A DNA stretch of 64,000 bases from Singulisphaera acidiphila DSM 18658 (GCF_000242455.2 NC_019892.1:6148744-6212743), one strand, 5' to 3'. Shown: positions 35,108 to 44,916, counted from the stretch's first letter. Numbers and translations are program-made. Notes: a model not told the origin generated them from the sequence alone.

Positions 35108-36631
35108 TCAGTGAGTCACCGTCGCCACGGGGCCTTCGGCAGCGGCGCTCGAATCAGGTTCGGCCTGGGCTGGTGTGGGCAACCAAGATGAAGAGGTGGT
35201 CGAGGACGACGAGGAGCTGAGTTCGGCCACGACATTGGCGTCAATGCTCGACGGGTCGAGGACGACTTGTTCTCCTTCGCTGAGTCCTTCGGTCACTTCC
35301 AGGCGATCGTGCGATGCCTGCCCCAGCTTGACCTCGCGCCGTTCGAGTCCGTGGTTGCCATCGGTGACATAGCAGACATCGAGGCCGTCCTCGACGGTCA
35401 TGGCCTGGGAGGGAATGGTTAAGACGTCGGGGCGATGGACGGTCGAGATCTCAACTTCGGCGGTCATTCCCGGCAAGAGGCCCCGGGGGATGTTGTCGAG
35501 CTTGATCTGCCCGACGTAGTAGGTGACCTCGCTGAAGAAGTTTCGCGTCGGCAGCGCGGCGATCGAGACGACGTGCCCCTCGATATGATCGTTGGGAAGG
35601 CCCTCGATCCGGATCTTGGTTCGCATCCCGTCTCGGACCTTCTGGACGATCGACTCATGGAGGAGTGCTTTGACTTCCATCTTTGCCAGGTCGGGTAGGT
35701 AGAACAGGATCTGATTCTGGCGGACCGCGATCCCAGGCTCGATGACAAAGTTGCGGTAGGGGTCGTTGGCGTAGATCAAGAACCCGTCGTGCGGAGCCCG
35801 GATCGTACAATTCTCCACCTGGCGCTCGAATTGGGCCAGGCTGTCGACGTGTCGTTCCAACCGGTTGGTCTGATATTCGAAATTCCGCTTCGTCGTGGCG
35901 ACTCGATTCTCGAGTTGGCGGATGGTGCCCGGCACTTCATAGCGTTCAAAGATCTTCAACCCGAGAAGCGACTGTTCGAGGTTGAAAGTTTGACGACGGA
36001 GCGTGACCTCGTCGTTTGCGACCTGGCCGATCGAAGCGTATCCCTTCTTGTGCATCCGCCGTGACCAGGCCAAGCGATCGGCGTTTCGCTCCAGATCCGA
36101 CTTGGCCAGCGCGATTTGCCCATTCAGGGATTTCTGCGTCTGAATGAGAATGCCCTGGCGGTACTGGGTGATCGCCATCTCGGCGACCTCGTGGTCGAGC
36201 CTCGCCTGAAGATGGTCGGATCGAGCACGCTCGACGGTCATTTGCTGCTGTCGGACCAATTCCACATAGGCGGAGGAGTCGAGCTCACAGAGAACCTGGT
36301 CTTTTTTGACCAACGTCCCGGCGGGAGCCACCGACAAGATGGTGGAGGCCCCGCTGGTGACCATGTTCATCCCACGGACGCCAGCGGAGAGGCTTTTCAA
36401 CTCGCACTCGATGTTCGTCTGGTTCGAACTCCCGACCGTTCCCCCGGCCGTCACCGAGCCCCAGAGATCAGTGCGTCGGACGGTCGCGGTCGACAGATGC
36501 TCGAGGACAGGCCGCGGCCGTTTCCTCACAAAAGGGGTCACGTGCGGGAACACGAGGCCCAGCGTCGTGAGCAGACCGAGCAACCCAACACCGAGCCAAC
36601 CGTATCGCCACCGTCTCGTCAGCCTCTGCAT
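35108..36631 (-). CDS. HlyD/MFP-type efflux periplasmic adaptor, orphan
   Basis: 507 residues from ATG 36631, chosen because GGGGAG lies 8 nt upstream and a membrane anchor (GWLGVGLLGLLTTLGLVF) follows at once; the frame is open further to 36856 but that extension lacks features. It has a lipoyl-like half-motif (GSVTAGGTVGSSNQTNIECE), a long coiled-coil hairpin (~150-300: LVRQQQMTVERARSDHLQAR; NRLERHVDSLAQFERQ), the second lipoyl half (NCTIRAPHDGFLIYANDPYR), a beta-barrel (KTKIRIEGLPNDHIEGHVV-type) and a membrane-proximal domain (VEDGLDVCYVTDGNHGLERR). It normally bridges an inner-membrane pump to an outer channel, but no pump gene is adjacent. Confidence 0.85.
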   Translation of the reverse strand: MQRLTRRWRYGWLGVGLLGLLTTLGLVFPHVTPFVRKRPRPVLEHLSTATVRRTDLWGSVTAGGTVGSSNQTNIECELKSLSAGVRGMNMVTSGASTILSVAPAGTLVKKDQVLCELDSSAYVELVRQQQMTVERARSDHLQARLDHEVAEMAITQYRQGILIQTQKSLNGQIALAKSDLERNADRLAWSRRMHKKGYASIGQVANDEVTLRRQTFNLEQSLLGLKIFERYEVPGTIRQLENRVATTKRNFEYQTNRLERHVDSLAQFERQVENCTIRAPHDGFLIYANDPYRNFVIEPGIAVRQNQILFYLPDLAKMEVKALLHESIVQKVRDGMRTKIRIEGLPNDHIEGHVVSIAALPTRNFFSEVTYYVGQIKLDNIPRGLLPGMTAEVEISTVHRPDVLTIPSQAMTVEDGLDVCYVTDGNHGLERREVKLGQASHDRLEVTEGLSEGEQVVLDPSSIDANVVAELSSSSSSTTSSSWLPTPAQAEPDSSAAAEGPVATVTH

Positions 36632-37322
36632 CGAGGTATCTCCCCAACCACGGCTCGTCACCACGAAACCCGAGTTCGAATTCGATCCGGGCTTCCGGAA
36701 TAACGTTGATCCTGACCCATGCCCACTGACGAGCGCGGACGTCCCTGCCACTGAGCCACTCTCAACGAGACGCATCGCAAAGCGGGGAGGAATTCCGCAT
36801 CGTTCCTCCGGCGATCCCGACGGATCGCCATCCCCGGTATTGCCACCTCGCACCATGCCATCTTATTGTAAAACATAGGTTTGACAGCAGCAAGAGAGCG
36901 AGGAAGGTATGACTAATGGGGCTGGCAGGTCCTAAACGGACATGCGTGCCGTTCAGGAAGAACGAAACGTCGGGCTCTTGATCCGCTGAAGTCACATGGG
37001 CGGGCACACACGGAAGTCGTCAGCTTCACACAGGCGGGATCATTCAGGCGGTCTTCTCAGCTTAAGTATTAACCCATCCTCGCGGCCTTGTCCAGCGAGC
37101 GAATCTGCCTTTCCCATAGGATCGACCGTTGCTCGGACAAGAGTGAGGAGTAGACCGGAAATTGTAGCACGGCTGGTCCGGCCATATTTGGGTTTTCCCC
37201 GGCGGTCCGGCCGTATTTTTTGGGAATTCAACGTGAGCGGTCTGACTGATCCCCATGTCGGGATGCAGCCAAGCGAGATACCACCGGCCGGGCTCCAGGA
37301 ATCTCTGGAGAGAAATCTCAAG
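36632..37322. other. Intergenic region upstream of the adaptor gene
   Basis: About 690 bp between the adaptor start and the HAF-repeat gene end. No convincing gene. An imperfect hairpin cctaaacgg...ccgttcagg is at 36931-36957. It should contain the adaptor promoter. Confidence 0.4.
36640..36645 (-). promoter_or_regulatory. Shine-Dalgarno site of the adaptor gene
   Basis: GGGGAG on the minus strand, 8 nt from the ATG at 36631; it fixes this start rather than the more distant in-frame start at 36856. Confidence 0.6.
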
Positions 37323-38408
37323 TCAAGGCGCGGGGCGCTTATCTGGAATTGCCTCGGGCTTCGCTTTGGGGTCGATTTCCTCTTCTTCTTCCTTCTCGAC
37401 GACGCCAGCGAACTGACCTCGATCGTTGATGCAGGTGGCGGCGGTGAAGAAGGGACCTCCCTCGCGGATGAGATGCAGGCGTCCGTTCTGGTACTTGAAT
37501 GCGTTCGGCCCGATCTTCGAGCCATTCGGGCCATCGACCATGCCGACGACGACCCCGTCGTTATTGATGGCGCTGGCTTCCGAACGCACGTAGCCCTCGG
37601 GCATCTCGAGGCGTTTCATGCCATCCTCGCGCGTCCAGACGATGGCGTGCGTCAGGCCGTCCCCCGTGAAGCGAACTCCGACCACGGTGGCCGCGTTGTT
37701 GATGGCCCTCGGCACGAGCGAACCGGCATCTCCAATGACTTCACGCGTCCATTCGCCGGAAGGAGTTTGAGTCCAGAGGCAGGGCAGAACGCCGTCGACG
37801 GCCGTGACCGACTTCCCGTCATCGCTGATGGCGACGACGTTGGATCCGAGCCGATTCTCGTGGGGCAAGGCGGTTCCCTGCCAACCGTCGCCGACTCGGT
37901 CCCAGACGCAGGCACGTACCCGATTGTCTCCCAAGGTGAAGCCGCTGATTCGCCGGCCGTCGCTCGAGACGTCGCAGGCGAACGAGGCGAAGTCGTCCTT
38001 GAGCGCTCCCAGTCCGCGAATGCCGCGATCGGCTTCCCAGACGAACGCCTGATTCCGCAAGTCGACGCGCACCCTGGGGGGGGCCGGTTTGCTGACACGA
38101 CCAACCACCAGACCATTGTCGCTGACGGCCGCCGGGAACGTGGCGGTGTAACCTTCGAGCAGCGGCAGATAGGTGAGTGGCTTGCCCTTCACATAATAAA
38201 AAGGAGCCTGATAGAGGACGCCGGGGCGTTCCTTCTCCTCAAGCCACTCGAAGCCGACGACATCCCCACGAGCGTTGATGCCCGAGGCGATGATGCCGTC
38301 ATCCTTGATGGAGATGACCATGACCTGATCTGTGTTGGCCGCCTCGTCCGCTTGAACGGACGAGGCCAGACCCACCAGGGTGATCGCGAGCCAACGGAGA
38401 CGGTGCAT
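37323..38408 (-). CDS. Exported HAF-repeat protein
   Basis: 361 residues with a signal peptide (RWLAITLVGLASSVQA). The body consists of repeats with the HAF pattern N-x-x-G-x-V-V-G followed by a-x-V-W: SGINARGDVVGFEW, SDNGLVVGRVSKP, INNAATVVGVRFTG, INNDGVVVGMVDG, INDRGQFAGVVEK, a propeller-like arrangement found in secreted proteins of unknown function. The C-terminus is acidic then Pro/Lys-rich. It lies 49 bp downstream of the FG-GAP gene on the same strand, so both are probably one transcript. Confidence 0.82.
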   Translation of the reverse strand: MHRLRWLAITLVGLASSVQADEAANTDQVMVISIKDDGIIASGINARGDVVGFEWLEEKERPGVLYQAPFYYVKGKPLTYLPLLEGYTATFPAAVSDNGLVVGRVSKPAPPRVRVDLRNQAFVWEADRGIRGLGALKDDFASFACDVSSDGRRISGFTLGDNRVRACVWDRVGDGWQGTALPHENRLGSNVVAISDDGKSVTAVDGVLPCLWTQTPSGEWTREVIGDAGSLVPRAINNAATVVGVRFTGDGLTHAIVWTREDGMKRLEMPEGYVRSEASAINNDGVVVGMVDGPNGSKIGPNAFKYQNGRLHLIREGGPFFTAATCINDRGQFAGVVEKEEEEEIDPKAKPEAIPDKRPAP

Positions 38409-38457
38409 GTTGATTCCCTATTTCCTCGGTCCTACCCTGGTACAGCATGATCCGACT

Positions 38458-39690
38458 TTACTTCGAGGCGCGGGCCTGTTCGAAGAGGAAGACCCCCTTC
38501 TTGTTGGCGGTGACGACGTCCGGCAGGCCGTCGCCATTGAAGTCGGCAACGACGAACTGCGTGCCGATCCCGCTCTGGTCGTCGATTTCGCGCGGGGTGA
38601 AGGTGGTCAGGCCGTCGGTTCCGCGCTTGGCTTCGAACCAGTAGAGATGCGCGGGCTTGTCGGAACCGGGCTCACTCTTGCCGTGCGACCAGAACCGCTT
38701 CCCGGTGATCAGATCTTTCAGGCCGTCGCCGTTGATGTCGACAGCGATCAAGGCATGGGTCTCCGACACGAGTTCGGGGAAGAGGTCATGCTTGGTGAAG
38801 ACGGGTGAGCCCTCCTTCGCCTCCCCTTGTTCGAACCACCAGATTCCGTATCGGTGGGCGGAGCTGGCGATCACGTCCGCCTTGCCGTCGTGGTTGACGT
38901 CGTAGGCGATCATGTCGGCTACTGCATCGCCCAGGGGGGCGGGGTGGAACACCCAGGCGGTGCTGGCAGGGCGTCCCGACTCGGGCTGTTCCCACCAGCC
39001 TCCCGTGCAAATCACGTCCTGGCGGCCGTCACCGTTCAGGTCGCCGACCCCCAGGCCGTGCGCGAAACGCTGCGTTCCGGGGATCTCCTTGCCCGGTCGG
39101 CTCGGCTCGCTGATCGCGTGCTTCTCCCAGGGCTGGTTCGGGTCGCTGCCGGGGGTGAACCAGGCCATCTGCCCTTCGTTTTCCTTACCGTTGGGCTGCG
39201 AACCCATCACCAGCACGCGATGGCCGTCTTTGAAGAGGTCGGTGTAGAGCGGCGTTTCATTGCAGGCGCTCGGGCTAATCTCATGTTGCGGCCAGTGGCC
39301 CGGTTTCCCCTTCGGGTTCTCGTACCAGTAGGCCGCCTTTCCTGGAAAGCCGATCACGATCTGGTCAGGCCAACCATCGCCGTTGATGTCGTCGGCCCAG
39401 CAGGTCATGCATTCACTATAGCTCCGCAGGCCGTCACCGAAGTCGCCGGGCTTGCGGATGTCGTGCTTGGTCCAGGCGGGCGCTTCGTACCAGGAGTCGC
39501 CGATCAGCACGTCGGTTTTGCCATCCTTGTTGACGTCGGCGATGGCGACCCCCTCCGACCGAAACTTGCCCTCGATCACCGTCTTTTTCCAAGACACCGG
39601 CGTCTCCGGTTCTTTCCCGTCGACGTCGAGCGCCCCGGCAAGGCTTGCCGAGACGGTGAGAGCGGCTGTCACCCAGAATCGTTTGACCAT
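38458..39690 (-). CDS. Secreted FG-GAP/VCBS repeat protein
   Basis: 410 residues, signal peptide at the N-terminus (WVTAALTVSASLAGALDV). At least six FG-GAP calcium loops are seen: IADVNKDGKTDVLIG, WADDINGDGWPDQIVIG, GVGDLNGDGRQDVICTG, AYDVNHDGKADVIAS, AVDINGDGLKDLITG, VADFNGDGLPDVVTA. This forms an integrin-alpha-like propeller. Unlike the 13.4 kb CRTAC1 protein it lacks a lipobox and an ASPIC region. Role unknown; Ca-stabilised binding protein is the best guess. Confidence 0.87.
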   Translation of the reverse strand: MVKRFWVTAALTVSASLAGALDVDGKEPETPVSWKKTVIEGKFRSEGVAIADVNKDGKTDVLIGDSWYEAPAWTKHDIRKPGDFGDGLRSYSECMTCWADDINGDGWPDQIVIGFPGKAAYWYENPKGKPGHWPQHEISPSACNETPLYTDLFKDGHRVLVMGSQPNGKENEGQMAWFTPGSDPNQPWEKHAISEPSRPGKEIPGTQRFAHGLGVGDLNGDGRQDVICTGGWWEQPESGRPASTAWVFHPAPLGDAVADMIAYDVNHDGKADVIASSAHRYGIWWFEQGEAKEGSPVFTKHDLFPELVSETHALIAVDINGDGLKDLITGKRFWSHGKSEPGSDKPAHLYWFEAKRGTDGLTTFTPREIDDQSGIGTQFVVADFNGDGLPDVVTANKKGVFLFEQARASK

Positions 39691-40085
39691 GATCGAGACC
39701 CCAGAACCTTGCCGAGCTCAGGTCAGGCCTCCTCGTCGGGAGGCCGATCCACAGACCTTAATACCGAACCGTCCGCAATGCCACAGGTCAATGCCCACAA
39801 AACAAAAGGGGAACGAAGTCGCCACTGCCAACCAGATGCCTGGCCCGGTTGGGACGATCGCGAGGTCGGCGAACCCTTGCAGTCCGTTGACGCCTCCCAG
39901 CCGGTCCTCCTCCGTGAGATCGTGCTCGATCTCATTGATTCGAACCCGGGCCTTCGACCGAATGGTCCGTATTGTGTTGAGAGTCGTTGTACGCGCGGGT
40001 CCTTTTTTTACGAAAGAGGAGAGCCAGCGACAATGCACTTTTGAATGTGATATTGGTGAGTTTGTGAAAATTTCTAGGATAGACG
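39691..40085. other. Divergent intergenic region
   Basis: About 395 bp between the FG-GAP gene (minus) and the nine-repeat protein gene (plus). No coding frame. The 39960-40080 part is A+T-rich and probably holds the plus-strand promoter; aggat lies 7 nt before the ATG at 40086. Confidence 0.4.
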
Positions 40086-42539
40086 ATGAGTCGAAGAGTT
40101 CGCAGCCTGGAACAAAAACTTGGGTTGGAAAGCCTCGAGGCTCGTCTGGCTCTCTCCGCGCCGGAGTTGCCCGGCAATACAGGCGAGGTTATTCAAAGCC
40201 AGTTCGCTCCCTTTGGCTTCACGAAAGCGATCGGCCTCCAGGCCTCGCAACTGGCGGTCGGCGGACCAATCCAGTTCGACTTGCAGGTTCTGTCGAATGC
40301 GCCGGAGACTTCGGGAGGCACTCGGGCCGTCGAGTTCTCGGACAACTCAGGGCTGATCGGTTACAGCCAGTTCAGTGGCGGCGGCTTTGCGACGGTCGGG
40401 ATGCAGATCAAGCAGTCGCGTCTTGGCCGTGGCCTGACGATTCACGGGTTCGACATCCCAGAGAATGAACTCGAGACGAGAACAGGTGCACTGAGCCAGG
40501 AGCCCGATCAGCAGAGTCGAGTGAATGCGAACCTCGTTCTGAACTCCCAGTTCAATGATAACGGATTTGGAACACCCGTTCAGCGGGGCCGGGTCGGCTT
40601 CCAGTGGCGCAAGGTTCGTGTCAGGGGGCAGGTGAACGTCGGTCTCAAGAATCTGGTTTTCCAGCCGGACGGACCCGAGGTGGACTCGGCCTTGCCTCCC
40701 CAGGCTCAGTCCCTGACCGCCGCCGGAGAGGATGTCGACATCCGGCGACCCACCAACACGGGCCGGATTCGCCACTCGCAGTTCAACGACGGTGGCTTTG
40801 GCGACCTCGGTTTCCAGTGGGCGAACGTGGCGGTCGGCGGTCGAGTGGCCACCTCGACCAACACGCTTTCCCTCAAGCCGAAGCAAAACAATCTTGGGCC
40901 GATCACTTTCAAAGACCTGGATTTCGGCCGCTCCTCGACCCTGGACCAGGCGGTGGCCCAGGCGATCGCGAATCCCTCGGCACTGTCGACCGAGCAAGAT
41001 TCTGTCCCGAGCGCCGATCCCACGACCAAGGCGACTGTGGCAACTTCTGATACCCCAGTTCAGTCTGTGAACGATGCAACGAATAGTGGTCGGATCGCGG
41101 GCGCGCAGTTTAACGATGGTGGATTCGGCGACGTTGGCCTTCAGTGGCGTCGGGTGAAGGTGGGGAAAACGGTCTCGGCCGTCCACAATGCGTTGTCGGT
41201 TCAGCCCACGAATACAGGGCAAGGCCTGATCACGGTTGAGAACGTGCAGTTCCCCTCGATCCCGGCCCCCGAACCGCTTGCTCCGAAACAGCCCATTCAT
41301 GTGCTGGCGCCTACACCTGCGGTGGTCAAGAGCGACGGCAAGCCGCTGGGCCGGAAACTTCCGACCCCGACCGATCCACTTCGCCCGCTCAGTCAACTCG
41401 TCAAGGCGGGCCACCTTGCGGGCCCTGCTGTCGGCGATCACGTCCCCTTCGTCGATGCCGCGACGAACAGCGGGCTCATCCGGGCCGGTCAGTTCAATGC
41501 CGGCGGCTTTGGCGACCTCGGCCTCCAGTGGCTGAATGTCCGGGTTGGCGAGGGTGTTGAACTGGTACACAACTCTCTCTCGGTGCAACCGGAAGGGGCG
41601 AAGCTGGAGGGAGTCAACGTCTCCAACGTCACTTACGGAGCCCCGATTTCTCCCCAAGCCAAGCGAAGCCTCTCGGTTCTCCCGACGACGGTGATTACCC
41701 CGTCGGCAAGTGGCGGGTTCACGCAAACCATCAATGAGAATCAGGGCGACGGAACCCGCAACGACCGTTGGCTGAAGAACCAGCAAGTCGCCAGTCTGGA
41801 TGGGACCAGCGTCTTTCTCCAGTGGAACGGGGTTGTGAAGCATCGCGGTCTGGTGATCATCCAGAACGTGATCCAGATCCACGACCTTGGACCCGAGTCA
41901 GGCCCGTTGACGCTCGAAGACATCCACTTCCCGGGCCGCGTCCCCCTTCGAGGTCGCGATTCGGGAGTTTCAGATCAAGCCGGCGTGTGGGCAGCGCGGG
42001 TTGAACCGATCGGGGTCGACTCGACGAACAATAGCGGAATTCTCTCGCACAACCAGTTCAACGACGGGGGATTCGGCGGTCTTGGTCTCCAATGGCGCAA
42101 CGTTCAGGTCGCCGGCCAGGTGGCGCTCGTCCGCAATACGTTGTCAGTGAACCTCTCCAAGGATACGACGCCAGCCGACGCGCCGGGGCCGGTCACGGTC
42201 TCGAACATTACCTTTAACAGTGGGGCCCTGGACCAGGTGCCCGGCCAACCGCTCGACCAGCGGATCATCACCCTCCCGCCCCATGCCAGCCGCCTCTCGA
42301 TTCATCCGCGCAACCGCGGTCTGCCTCTTCCTCACGACCCGCGCGTGATCGATGATGCCACGAATAGCGGGATCATCAGGGGGGGCCAGTTCGCGTCGGG
42401 TGGGGCGGGCTACGGGCTCCTTCAATGGCGAGGAGTCAAGATCCCCGGCAAGGTCACGGTCATCCAGAATGTTCTCGAGATCAATATGGGGACCAATGTC
42501 ACGGGCCCGGTCACGGTCTCCCACGTGATTTTTCGCTAA
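40086..42539 (+). CDS. Exported protein with nine copies of a novel Gln-Phe/Gly-Phe-Gly repeat
   Basis: 817 residues. The N-terminus RVRSLEQKLGLESLEARLAL is the planctomycete LExLExR-type export segment. The rest is built from nine ~50-60-residue repeats separated by variable linkers. The core reads N-S-G-x-I-x-x-x-Q-F-N-D-G-G-F-G-D-x-G-L-Q-W-x-x-V-x-V-G, then a strand VxxVHNxLSVxP and GPITVxNVxF. Good copies start near residues 30, 83, 218, 332, 458, 640 and 755; a copy near 150 and one near 540 are degenerate. No known family recognised. Likely a beta-solenoid or multi-blade surface protein (inference). Confidence 0.8.
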   Translation: MSRRVRSLEQKLGLESLEARLALSAPELPGNTGEVIQSQFAPFGFTKAIGLQASQLAVGGPIQFDLQVLSNAPETSGGTRAVEFSDNSGLIGYSQFSGGGFATVGMQIKQSRLGRGLTIHGFDIPENELETRTGALSQEPDQQSRVNANLVLNSQFNDNGFGTPVQRGRVGFQWRKVRVRGQVNVGLKNLVFQPDGPEVDSALPPQAQSLTAAGEDVDIRRPTNTGRIRHSQFNDGGFGDLGFQWANVAVGGRVATSTNTLSLKPKQNNLGPITFKDLDFGRSSTLDQAVAQAIANPSALSTEQDSVPSADPTTKATVATSDTPVQSVNDATNSGRIAGAQFNDGGFGDVGLQWRRVKVGKTVSAVHNALSVQPTNTGQGLITVENVQFPSIPAPEPLAPKQPIHVLAPTPAVVKSDGKPLGRKLPTPTDPLRPLSQLVKAGHLAGPAVGDHVPFVDAATNSGLIRAGQFNAGGFGDLGLQWLNVRVGEGVELVHNSLSVQPEGAKLEGVNVSNVTYGAPISPQAKRSLSVLPTTVITPSASGGFTQTINENQGDGTRNDRWLKNQQVASLDGTSVFLQWNGVVKHRGLVIIQNVIQIHDLGPESGPLTLEDIHFPGRVPLRGRDSGVSDQAGVWAARVEPIGVDSTNNSGILSHNQFNDGGFGGLGLQWRNVQVAGQVALVRNTLSVNLSKDTTPADAPGPVTVSNITFNSGALDQVPGQPLDQRIITLPPHASRLSIHPRNRGLPLPHDPRVIDDATNSGIIRGGQFASGGAGYGLLQWRGVKIPGKVTVIQNVLEINMGTNVTGPVTVSHVIFR

Positions 42540-42973
42540 ACAAAGGGGCTCGGACTATGAAGCGAGGGGGTTGCCACCTGGTACGGATTGGTGCACAATC
42601 TGCGGGTGTTGCGCAAGATTGAGAACGAATCCTCTCATAGGACGAATCTCGAAAGTCGTTGCACTCGCGAAAGTCAGGGTGGCAGTCGAAGCCGGCGATC
42701 GCGCCGGCTTCCGCCGCGTCCTCGCCAACGAAAAGAATGGAGCGGCGCTCAGGAAATCCCCGTAGAGAGAGGGCTTATTAAGAATCTCAATGTGGATTCA
42801 CCCTCGACACGGTGGATACTTCGTCGTCTGCGACGCTCGTTGTGAGCTCGCCGTTTGTTCAATGGCGATGGCCTGACAAGGCTTGAGCGAATTTAGATAA
42901 GTTCCTGCTGCTCGGTCATCCGTCGCCTGAGCTTAAGAAGCGGACCTTCACCTGGATCAGGGGAGCACATTCG
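42540..42973. other. Intergenic region upstream of aquaporin
   Basis: About 430 bp. No credible gene. A possible promoter for aquaporin is ctgaca (42873-42878) with agataa (42895-42900), spacing 16; weak. Confidence 0.35.
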
Positions 42974-43636
42974 ATGTCAAGGAAACTGATCGTCGAGTTT
43001 ATCGGGACATTCTTCCTCGTGCTAACGATCGGCCAGACGGTCGTCGGTGCGACTGCCGGCTCGGCGGCTGCGGCGCTGGCCCCGGTGGCCATCGGCTCGG
43101 CCCTGATGGTGATGATCTACGCCGGTGGCCACATCTCCGGTGGCCACTACAACCCGGCTGTGACCTTGGCCGTCTGGTTGCGGGGCAAGTGCACGACCGC
43201 CGAAATGCCCGCCTACATGATCGTGCAAGTGCTGGGTGCCGTGGTAGCCGCGTTCACGGTCCTGTTCCTCAAGGAGAATCCGAAACTTCCCGATCCCTCG
43301 AGCCCGAACGTCGCCGCGGCTCTCGTCGCGGAATTCCTCTTCACCTTCGCCCTCTGCTATGTCGTGCTGAACACGGCGACCGCGAAGGGGACTGCGGGGA
43401 ACTCAAACTATGGCCTGGCGATCGGCTTCACGGTCTTGACCGGTGCCTTTGCCGTGGGAGCCATCTCCGGCGGCGCGTTCAACCCGGCCGTGGCGGTGGG
43501 TGTGACCTTGATGAAGCTCTCGGCACCTGCGAATATCTGGATCTTCCTGGTGGCCGACTTCCTCGGGGGAGCCGTTGCCGGCCTGCTCTTCAACGCCCTC
43601 GATCTCGGCGACGAGAAGACGGCCACGATTCGTTGA
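42974..43636 (+). CDS. Aquaporin (MIP family channel)
   Basis: 220 residues with six hydrophobic helices and the two NPA half-helices: GGHYNPAVTLAVW (~58-70) and GGAFNPAVAVGVT (~165-177). The E-x3-x-T-F motif is seen at the start (LIVEFIGTFFLVLTIG) and midway (ALVAEFLFTFALCYVV). It conducts water and perhaps small uncharged solutes across the cytoplasmic membrane; the residues I can see fit an AqpZ-type water channel better than GlpF, but this is not certain. The glycogen synthase gene starts 59 bp after the stop, so they may be co-transcribed. Confidence 0.92.
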   Translation: MSRKLIVEFIGTFFLVLTIGQTVVGATAGSAAAALAPVAIGSALMVMIYAGGHISGGHYNPAVTLAVWLRGKCTTAEMPAYMIVQVLGAVVAAFTVLFLKENPKLPDPSSPNVAAALVAEFLFTFALCYVVLNTATAKGTAGNSNYGLAIGFTVLTGAFAVGAISGGAFNPAVAVGVTLMKLSAPANIWIFLVADFLGGAVAGLLFNALDLGDEKTATIR

Positions 43637-43682
43637 TGACGCTTGCGGAATCTGGGATGACGGCAGTTCGCCTCGATCGAGC

Positions 43683-43688
43683 GGAGGG
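43683..43688 (+). promoter_or_regulatory. Shine-Dalgarno site deciding the glycogen synthase start
   Basis: ggaggg, 7 nt before ATG 43696. An in-frame ATG at 43636 overlaps the aquaporin stop (tgatg) but lacks a site of this quality. Confidence 0.6.
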
Positions 43689-43695
43689 ACGACGG

Positions 43696-44916
43696 ATGCG
43701 GATCGCGATCTTGACCAACGAGTATCCGCCGAACGTCTACGGAGGCGCGGGGGTCCACGTCGAGTACCTGACGCGGGAGCTCACGCACCTGGGGAAAGGG
43801 CAAGGCTCGGTTGAGGTGATCTGTTTCGGCGATCAGAAGATCGAGAATGAGAACCTGCGCGTTCAGGGAATCAATCCCGAGTTCCCGCTGTCAACCTATG
43901 AGCCGAAGCATCGCAAGTTCCTGGATACGATGCTCAAGAACCTGGTGATGTCAGGACTGATTGGCGGGGTGGACGTCGTCCACTGCCACACCTGGTATAC
44001 CCACCTGGCCGGGTGCCTCATCAAGCAACTAACGGGGGCCCGGTTGGTCTTGACGACCCACTCGCTCGAGCCGCACCGACCATGGAAGGTCGAGCAACTG
44101 GGGACGGCGTATCACGCCAGCTCATGGGTCGAGCAGACCGCCTACGAGAACGCCGACGGCGTGATCGCGGTCTCCGACTCGATGCGCAACGACGTCCATC
44201 AACTCTACGGGGTGCCGCTCGATAAGATTCGCGTGATCCATAACGGGATCGATCTCGATCAGTATCGGCCGACACCCAATCCCGAAGTCCTGGCCCGGTA
44301 CAACATCGATCCGGGGCAACCGTTCGTGCTCTTCGTCGGTCGGATTACCCGCCAGAAGGGGATCATCCACCTGGTCAACGCGATCAAGGAGATCCGCCCA
44401 GGGGTCCAGGTCGTTCTCTGCGCGGGGGCTCCGGACACGGAGGAAATCGGCCGGGAGATGAACGAGGCGGTCGAGCAAGCGCGTCGAGAGACAACCAATC
44501 CGATCATCTGGATCCCGCAGATTCTCCCCAAAGACGAGGTCATTGCTCTCTACACGCACGCCTCCCTATTCGTCTGCCCGTCCGTCTACGAACCGTTCGG
44601 GATTATCAACCTCGAGGCCATGGCCTGCGAGACTCCTGTCGTAGCGTCGGCCGTCGGCGGAATCAAGGAGGTCGTCGTTCCCGGGAAAACCGGGATCCTG
44701 GTGCCGTTCGAGCCGGTCGGCCCGACCGACTTCGAGCCCAAAGACCCCGCGCTGTTTGTCCACGAGCTTGCAAATGCGATCAATCGTTTGCTCGACGATC
44801 CCGTCCGACTTCGAGAAATGGGTATTCGATCCCGCGAGCGAGTGGAACACTTCTTTAGCTGGACCAGTATCGCCCGCTGGACGGCCGACTTCTACTGGGA
44901 CTTGGGCCAGGCCTGA
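43696..44916 (+). CDS. glgA: Glycogen synthase, GT4 (actinobacterial GlgA) type
   Basis: 406 residues from ATG 43696. The N-terminus MRIAILTNEYPPNVYGGAGV and HVEYLTREL match GT4 glycogen synthases of the corynebacterial type. The donor-binding C-domain has PFVLFVGRITRQKGIIHLV and the E-x7-E segment VYEPFGIINLEAMACETPVV. It transfers glucose from ADP- or UDP-glucose, to glycogen or to glucose-1-phosphate as in maltose-1-phosphate synthases of this branch; the acceptor cannot be read from sequence. Cytoplasmic. Confidence 0.88.
   Translation: MRIAILTNEYPPNVYGGAGVHVEYLTRELTHLGKGQGSVEVICFGDQKIENENLRVQGINPEFPLSTYEPKHRKFLDTMLKNLVMSGLIGGVDVVHCHTWYTHLAGCLIKQLTGARLVLTTHSLEPHRPWKVEQLGTAYHASSWVEQTAYENADGVIAVSDSMRNDVHQLYGVPLDKIRVIHNGIDLDQYRPTPNPEVLARYNIDPGQPFVLFVGRITRQKGIIHLVNAIKEIRPGVQVVLCAGAPDTEEIGREMNEAVEQARRETTNPIIWIPQILPKDEVIALYTHASLFVCPSVYEPFGIINLEAMACETPVVASAVGGIKEVVVPGKTGILVPFEPVGPTDFEPKDPALFVHELANAINRLLDDPVRLREMGIRSRERVEHFFSWTSIARWTADFYWDLGQA

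Noticed and set aside
36996..40044. Plus-strand frames of 484 and 405 codons opposite the HAF and FG-GAP genes
   Set aside because: Repeat motifs and signal peptides lie on the minus strand.
40347..41882. 511-codon minus-strand frame opposite the nine-repeat protein
   Set aside because: Regularity of the plus-strand repeats explains the open antisense frame.
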